From: Bidens hawaiensis
Lineage: Eukaryota; Streptophyta; Magnoliopsida; Asterales; Asteraceae
Assembly: GCA_021521415.1 (NCBI GenBank)
Contig: JAIQDT010001111.1
Span: 1 to 64,000 of the forward strand
Reading direction: 5' to 3'
DNA length: 64,000 nt
Shown one piece after another: positions 57,705 through 64,000 of the stretch (positions are counted from its first letter, which is position 1; every line of letters begins with the position of its first letter). A model generated the notes under the pieces. The model was not told the origin of the DNA and ran no database searches. It saw nothing but the letters and a program-made list of their open reading frames with translations. Position numbers and translations under genes: made by a program.

Positions 57705-60700
57705 ATCTTTAAGGAGATTACAGCGAACATGGTGATAATCAAGGAGATTGTCAACAAATTCTGGAAGAACGCAAAATTAGAAGGAGAATGCATCTAGTCG
57801 GTGGCAAAGAAGAAGGAGATCATCATTTCTGAACAAGTGTTAAGAGATGTACTAGAGTTTGGAAATGAGTCTACTGATCCTACTACTCTTGATGAGAGGA
57901 TGGTAAAAGAATGTTTGTTGAGAATGGGATATAAGAATGATTTGGACAGGGGATTTTTTGGAAACTTGTTTTTCAAGGCCATTCAAGTTTATGGTGCACG
58001 TTATCGTACATTGTTTTGGACAACGCAAAGGAAGATTTGAAGAGATACTTGATTACCACATGTGCATGGTAACTATTTTATGCTTGAACGTGAAGTATAA
58101 CTTTTCTAAAGTTATATTCGAGCATATGAAGTTATACTTTGACAAAAGATGACTTATGTACCTGAGGTTTGTACAACTGATTGTTGATCATCAGTTTCCA
58201 AATGTTGAAAAAACTAGAAAAGAGATAAAATTGGCACATGTCAGTAAATGGATGTGCTAAGCTCAAGTCGTACAGGAATAAATATGAGAAATACCTAAGT
58301 TTCGAGCCTTATTTGGTCATCTACTTAATCCTGATTATATTGCACCATCGAATAATCAGTGGAGGAAGGAGGAAAGTGATTGTGATTGAGAGAACGAAAA
58401 TGTTCATATGCAAAGTTATGTGCCTCTTGGTGGTAGGTGGTTGGTGAAAGCTGAGGATGTTGAGGCAAAAGGGTCACATAAAGCAAAGAAGAAATGAAAA
58501 CGTGTTGTTAAAGCTGAACCTATAACACCTCATCCTCCTATTGTTGTTAAACCAACTACTAAACCAGATGGAGAGGATACTGAGTCTGACTCTGAGATTC
58601 GTAGGAAGATTTTGGCTAATCCTCGTGCTTTGTATGATTTGAGGATGAAAGAAAGGTGTTCTAAGAAGGAGTTTGATACTGATGATACATATGGACCTGA
58701 GAGTAGCCAGCAGAAAAAGAAGAAACGTATCAAACATATGGTTAAAAGGGCTCAAGTTGATTTGAGTTTGGTTGATGAACCAAAGGAGTCAGATTTTGGA
58801 GTTACTCAAGAAAAAGAAACTTCAGTTGAAAAAACTCCCTGAACCAACAAAAGCTGATGTGGTTGTAGATACTCAAATGGCACCCGATTTCAGGTTAATT
58901 TGAGTGATGTTGTTGATAAGCTGATGAAAACTTCTATAGCTCATAATTTTATTCCACTCTCTACAACAAATGTTGATGAGCCTATGCATCATGATACTCC
59001 AAAAGCTGATCCTAAAGTTCTCAACAATCTTTTGGAAATTTTTCTGATGTTTATTTTCAGTTGGATGGACCACCAAGAACTGAATTGGATTTGTTGAAAG
59101 ATATGGTCGAGAATCAAGAAGTTAGAATTACAAATCTTGTTGAAGAGAATAATCATCTAAGGGCCGATAATATTGAGATAAAAAAGAGGTTGGATGAGAG
59201 TTAACAGAAAAGAAAGTTGGCTGATGATTTACTGATTGAGCTTATGAAGTATTTTGTTATTATTGAGAAGAAGTTGCGCATTCGACTTAATTCAGAGGTT
59301 GACAGAGATGAGGCCAGTAAAACCGTGTATGAAAGAGTATATGGTGGTGATATTGGTGTGGCTGAAGCTTCTTTACGTGTTGATTATGATACTGAAAAGG
59401 TTGTTGAAAAAGAAAAGTCAAAGATAGAAGAATCTATTAATGTTGAAGATATAGTTGATGGCTCAGTGCAAGCTGATGGTTCTAGTGACATGTTGATAAA
59501 GGTGAATGAACCTGAAGTTGTCAATGATCCAATGGTTGTGGAATCTTATGATCCTATTGTTGAAGATAACAAAGAGGATGAGGAAGAAGAAAACGAAGAG
59601 GAGGATAAGCTAGATTTGGAGATTCAAATGATGATATACCTCAAGGAGGTGCTGGTGCTATTTTGGTGAGTCTGAAAAGAAGAGTGATTCTGTTAGTGGT
59701 AATGTTCACCATGATGAACCACAATAGAAGTCTAAATCTGAACATGCACCTTCTGATAAACCGTTGGAGAAATTAGAAGATTTAATTACTTCTAGTTTTC
59801 GTGTATCAAACATGGTGGATGATTTGGAAGAGGGTGAGATTCCGTGTTGACAAGTCAGAGTTAGCCAAAATGTTGGATGTTTCTGTTGAAGATATAACAT
59901 TTTATTATGAAAAGGATATCACTGAATCTAACATAAATGAAGACTTGTTGAATCAAAATGTAGAATTTGTGGATAAACCAGAAGCTGTCAAGTATGTTGG
60001 TGTAAATGAAGAATTTGATGCCTTTGACGAAGTTTTTGATAAGAAATTGAGATGGAACCAAATCCTTATGATCAACCAAAGAAATTTAGTAAGGATGAAA
60101 TGAAGGGTTGGTTTCCAGATCGAGTTGATGAGCTTAATCAAGTGTACTTAAATCTATTGAAATACTATCAGAAACCACAACAAGGTGTTTCATTGGGGAA
60201 GTGTCTCAGTATTTCTTATCTGAGTAAAATTCGAAAGATTGGCACGAAGACTATTTTAAGTACAATACATCAATAGTTTAATGGAGCTGAAAAGTTTTCC
60301 TTGGTTCGATGCGTATGATATTTATATACATTATGACCTTTTGTATAAACCAAAGTGTGGTCCGGTGAAGGATATTTGGGAGTTTATGGTGAGTGAGGCT
60401 AAACGTGGTTTCAAGAAATGTACACCTTAGTTACCTAAGGTGTTTAAATCAAGAAATCGTAAATATCCTGAAGGTTAGCTGATAAGAACGTTGAGATACA
60501 CTAGACATGATATTCTACATGTAATACCGTTGTATCCAATGGAACATGATTCATCCTTATTTCCTTTGTTGGTCCTACTTAGGGTTGACTGGTAAAGCTA
60601 GTATTTTTTTGGATAGTCGAAAAGAAAAGTATGATGTAATTCGAGTGTATGATCTGACGTGGTTCGTGAACTGTTCGCTGGAAGACATAGAGAAATTACA

Positions 60701-60984
60701 TATGAACAAGATACAATGCAATGATGATAAAGACAAGACGCAAGCCAACAAGTTTCAAAAAGTTATGGAGAGTTGTTATTGACGGACAAGAAAGGATTGA
60801 AGCTGAGATGGAAGCTGAACGTCGGGATCGAGTTACTCAGGCGTCGTGGAATAGATTTCAACATATGCCTATTGGAGTATCTCGTCCAACATCACAACAA
60901 GGATCGTCAAGGCCGTCTTTTGATGAAGCCAAAAAAGCATATCGTAAGAGGGTTTTGGTATTGATTGAAGCCGCAAGGACTTAG
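57705..60984 (+). pseudogene. Extra (post-pol) gene of Y, main part, decayed
   Basis: Resumes exactly where 23875 stops. N-terminal domain: V-N-K-F-W-K-N-A near 57750, S-E-Q-V-L-R-D-V-L-E near 57830, R-M-G-Y-K-N-D-L near 57920, G-Q-R-K-G-R-F-E-E-I near 58022, Y-N-F-S-K-V-I-F near 58095. A basic cluster K-K-K-K-R-I-K-H-M-V-K-R (58714-58749) resembles a nuclear localisation signal. Coiled coil 59100-59280 and an acidic tract 59570-59620 follow. G-W-F-P-D-R-V-D is near 60105. The C-terminal motif I-R-V-Y-D-L-T-W-F-V, then S-L-E-D-I and L-H-M-N-K-I, lies at 60642-60710. It stops at 60982-60984, seven bases before the polypurine tract. Many frameshifts. This is the most complete domain layout of the family here. 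Confidence 0.8.
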
Positions 60985-60990
60985 CAATAT

Positions 60991-61003
60991 CCAAGGGGGA
61001 GTT
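60991..61003 (+). other. Polypurine tract before Y 3' LTR
   Basis: CCAAGGGGGAGTT ends at the LTR start. Confidence 0.88.
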
Positions 61004-61356
61004 TGATAGAGTATATTGTCTAATTCTAGGTCTTGTAGTGTTAAAGGGGTTAAAAATGTCAATATTAAAATGTTGTAAGGGGCGTATAAGTCGGGTCCAA
61101 CGTATAAGACTTGTACATATACGGCCCATAGGAGTTGTATAAATAGCCTTACATTTTTATAATTTGTAATAGTTTTGGGAATTTGATCTCAAAGTTTACT
61201 TTGAATGTTATATCAATCTAAAGAGGTTTATGAGTGAATGTGTTAACAATATGTTTCCGCAATATTATTCAGTATAGTAAACAAAATATTATCAATCCGT
61301 ATCATATCGTTTTACACGTATATGATGATGCATGTGATCCGGAAAATGGACGTTCA
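61004..61356 (+). repeat. 3' LTR of Y (353 bp)
   Basis: Begins TGATAGAG and ends GGACGTTCA. It is related to V's LTRs on the same strand sense as Y. Beyond 61356 the sequence is gag of T on the minus strand. Confidence 0.85.
61138..61145 (+). promoter_or_regulatory. TATA box in Y LTR
   Basis: TATAAATA just after a cluster of CGTATAAG words. Confidence 0.6.
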
Positions 61357-62678
61357 AAAACCCAAGCCTTCTTGGTCTTGGTTTGTTTTATTTTATCATA
61401 AAAACAATCTTCATAGCTATCATGCTCACTATCAGTCAACGATTCAACTGATGAGCATGATTTAAAAGAACTAGATTTAGAAGACTCAACATCTTTTTCA
61501 ATGGTTGCATTAACATGTTTATCTTTTGTTTTGCCCTTTACCACACAGTTCTGTCCATCAGAACTTGTTTTCTTATAAAAACTAACATTAGTTTTCTTTA
61601 TCTTTAAAGACTCACCGACCTCAAAATCATTTTTGAATAGTTCCATATCCATAACCCATTTTAAAATCTTTATGGGTGTAGATGTGGGTCTCACAAATGA
61701 AACATTCACATATGGTTTCTTGTTTACCACATGCCTCTTCCCTTGGGAACGAGAGAATCGTTTTGGACATAAGTTGAACAAATGTCCTTCCTCATTAAAA
61801 CAAAACCATTTCGTCTGGTCAACAAACTTGTTAACTGAAAGAACCTGATTCTCTTCCCGGTCTCTCTCAGCCATAAGTTTATAAACTCATCATTAGATTA
61901 TTTTCTAAAGATGGCCTCTTTGTCTTCCTTAGAGGTCTCACCCTAAACAAAAACAATATTTTGAAAACCATTTTTTGGTTTTACAAACTCTTTGTTAAAT
62001 CCATTGGATTTAACCTCCTTATACCCAATACTTTGTCTTTTGTGATAAAAACTAGTTTTAGCAAATTTAAATTTTTGACTACTAGTTTTATCACTTAATT
62101 GAGTTTCTGATTTTGCTTTAGACAACACATGTTCTGCAGCTTGCTTACCCACCTCGCTCTCACTCGCAGAGCTGGTGAAGGACTTAACTGTTTGCTCACA
62201 ACATGAAAGAGATGATGAAATATCATTATCTGGTGAACTGGTCACCACATTCATCGCCTTGAAGAACCGTTCTAGTTCTTTTGGAACATACGAGCTCCAA
62301 ATAGGAGGCGGTTCAAAATGATATTTCGGATAATCCTTTCTGTCCCTTGAAATATCAACAGATATTTTTTGGACAATATGATCAAGGACATATGATGAAG
62401 CGGAATAACTTTTCAGTTTAGTTTCAACCATTTCTTTATCAATTTTAATCAGTTGAAATTCCCTTTTAAGTTCCGCTTTCTCATCAATATGCCTATTAAT
62501 GGAAATCTGTTTATCCTCAACCGTGTGTTTAAGTATATAAATTGTTTTCTCATATTGTAGGATTTTCACCCACAAGTTTTTCTCACACGTTTGAAGCTTG
62601 TCATATGCTTCTTTAATACTTTTATAATCATGAAAGATATTATTTTAGTCGGTTTTTAATGAGTTAATTATAAAATCT
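61357..62678 (-). pseudogene. Copia gag fragment (element T), minus strand
   Basis: Two minus-strand frames: 62575-61943 and 61874 to the Y boundary. They are joined by a frameshift with a stop near 61940. Parts: coiled-coil Lys/Glu region 62570-62400, P-P-P-I-W-S-S-Y-V-P near 62310, Q-S-I-G-Y-K-E near 62030, and a zinc knuckle (C-F-N-E-E-G-H-L-F-N-L-C, 61800-61765) whose first Cys is lost. K-T-K-K-A-W-V-F marks the end near 61365, where Y begins. Same family as the gags of Y and V. Both ends are cut, by Y at 61356 and by U at 62679. Confidence 0.78.
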
Positions 62679-64000
62679 TGTTAATGCATGAATTTTTCGT
62701 CTCGACTCATTGTAATTATCGTTTGTAATTTATTATTATTTAAATATTAAAGGGGTATTTATGGAAGTATTAACCCATTCGTTATGTAAGGCTCATTAGT
62801 TAAGGATGTTTAACGGATGAGCCTATTTGCTATTATGAATAGTTCATTCGTTAAGGATGTTTAAAGAACGAACCATAATCGTTATTTGTAATTGTCCATT
62901 CGTTAAGGATGTTTAACGAATGGACCTCAGTCGCTATGTAATTGATCCATTCGCCATGGAATGTTGACAAATGGGGTATAGCGAAAGAGTCGTTCGCTAT
63001 ACCATAAGGATAACGAATGGTGGCCCTTCGTTACGGGATGTGTAACGAATGGCATCCCATCGTCTAGATAAGTCTTGTTCAGCCTTTTTTTAATTTAAGT
63101 ATTGATTAAGTTTATACCGAAACTCTATCAAGTTACTCTCTCAATCACTTCGTTAAGATTATTGTTCAATTATCTATCCTAAAGTATATCACATAATTAG
63201 ATCAATCATCTAATCAGTATATTATGAATATGTGTTGATTTGATCTGGTTTTCAACAAGTAGTAATAGAGAACCACGGTTAGATTGCTTGAGGTTTAAGG
63301 ATTTTGAGTAGAATTGACAGAGAATTCAATTATTAATTGTCAATTTTTGGTTTAAAGTTAATTTCATTGAATATAGTTGAATTAACATTCTGATATGTTA
63401 ATTGGAGTTTGATTTGGTTGAAATTGTGTTCTGATTGGATGGTGTTAGGATTATGAGGATTGAATTGAGTCATTGAGCATGTTTGTGATATTTTCGCTTG
63501 GATTTGAATTATGTATGGAACAGGGGATATTAGGTTTTTGGTTATTGGACTTTGGTAATCAGTAAATCGATTTGTAGTTTGCAGAATAGGATAAGTGTGT
63601 TCGCAAGATAATTACGAGCAATTTGATCATTTATTTGACTGATTTGGAGCAAAATTGACGTAGTAATACATAACTTTAATTTTTTGTTTACAAAATTTGG
63701 AACTGGAAATTTTCCCGAAATCTGGAAATATTCGTTTAAAGGTTTGAAGATTTGAAGATCTTAGTCATTCGTTTTGGTGACTATTATTCATTCGTTACAT
63801 GTGTGCTTGTCATTCGTTATGAGTTCCTAACTGATTCGTGATATGTGTGTAGTTTGTTACAACAGAATAACAAACTCATTCATCATCAATTCGTGTTAAT
63901 CATTCGTCACTGTAACTAATTTGTTATTAAAAATTGGTCATTCGTGCTCACTCATTCGCTACTCATTCGTCACTATATACTCACTCATTCGTTAACCATT
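62679..64000. repeat. Probable LTR of element U, runs off the right edge
   Basis: T gag homology stops at 62678 and a TG start follows (TGTTAATGCATG). No ORF of note over 1.3 kb. The word CATTCGTTA and its complement TAACGAATG recur, for example as a pair CATTCGTTAA...TTTAACGAATG near 62887-62920, and again at 63760-64000. Orientation and class cannot be told, and the other end is outside. Confidence 0.5.

Larger units (their letters stand above)
4189..61356 (+). mobile_element. Copia element Y (Sirevirus-like), plus strand, 5' end outside window, interrupted by X, G and V
   Basis: Pieces in order: gag 4189-5026, gag tail to RNase H 17281-21338, internal polypurine tract 21397-21409, spacer, extra gene 23762-23875 continued at 57705-60984, polypurine tract 60991-61003, 3' LTR 61004-61356. 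Joining across each insertion restores the expected protein context and removes one copy of each TSD. All coding parts carry stops and frameshifts. The element sits in the gag of a minus-strand relative (T). Only its 3' LTR is visible, so its age cannot be read from an LTR pair. Confidence 0.85.

Noticed and set aside
62679..64000. Host intergenic DNA at the right edge
   Set aside because: T gag homology stops abruptly at a TG start and a family-like repeated word follows, so an LTR is more likely, though unproven.

Overview
The window is plant repeat DNA and contains no host gene that I can support. Everything identifiable belongs to LTR retrotransposons inserted into one another. Copia (Ty1) elements of Sirevirus-like layout carry a long extra gene after pol. 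Gypsy (Ty3) elements of chromovirus (Tekay-like) and Athila-like type are also present. AT-rich sequence, tRNA-iMet primer sites, and extra-gene proteins of a kind I remember as abundant in composites suggest a eudicot, most likely Asteraceae. That assignment is inference.

Nesting was reconstructed from LTR ends and target-site duplications (TSDs). The outermost piece is T, the gag of a minus-strand Copia element (61357-62678). Y, a plus-strand Copia element whose 3' LTR ends at 61356, sits in T, and its 5' end lies beyond the left edge. Y is cut three times. X, a minus-strand Copia element (1-4188), sits in its gag. G, a Tekay-like Gypsy element (5032-17275, TSD GACAA), sits further along gag. 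V, a minus-strand Copia element of Y's own family (23876-57699, TSD CAAGG/TAAGG), sits in Y's extra gene. V in turn holds a solo Gypsy LTR (27278-29768, TSD TAAGT), S, a complete minus-strand Sirevirus-like Copia (32954-45495, TSD GACCT), and A, an Athila-like gag-protease element without reverse transcriptase (47007-52787, TSD CAACT). A further LTR, U, starts at 62679 in T's gag and leaves the window on the right.

LTR pairs compared by eye agree with this order: V about 10 % different, S about 8-9 %, G about 2 %. X is also young, with its two oppositely oriented LTR copies about 2 % different. Nearly all coding regions are broken by stops and frameshifts. The best reading frames are X gag (open to the window edge), X's extra gene (one frameshift at a G-run), G's small upstream ORF, and G gag-pol (two frameshifts and one stop).

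Four points deserve attention. (1) The Copia elements X, Y, V and S share an extra gene between pol and the 3' polypurine tract. In Y, V and S its start lies at most two bases after a splice-acceptor-like CAG. It encodes an acidic, coiled-coil protein without membrane segments, and Y and V carry a nuclear-localisation-like cluster. (2) Most families carry their own short, usually palindromic word repeated in LTR, leader and spacer. (3) G has a GC-rich ORF before gag encoding a predicted tail-anchored protein. (4) X carries an inverted LTR-plus-leader whose junction falls in one of its repeated words.
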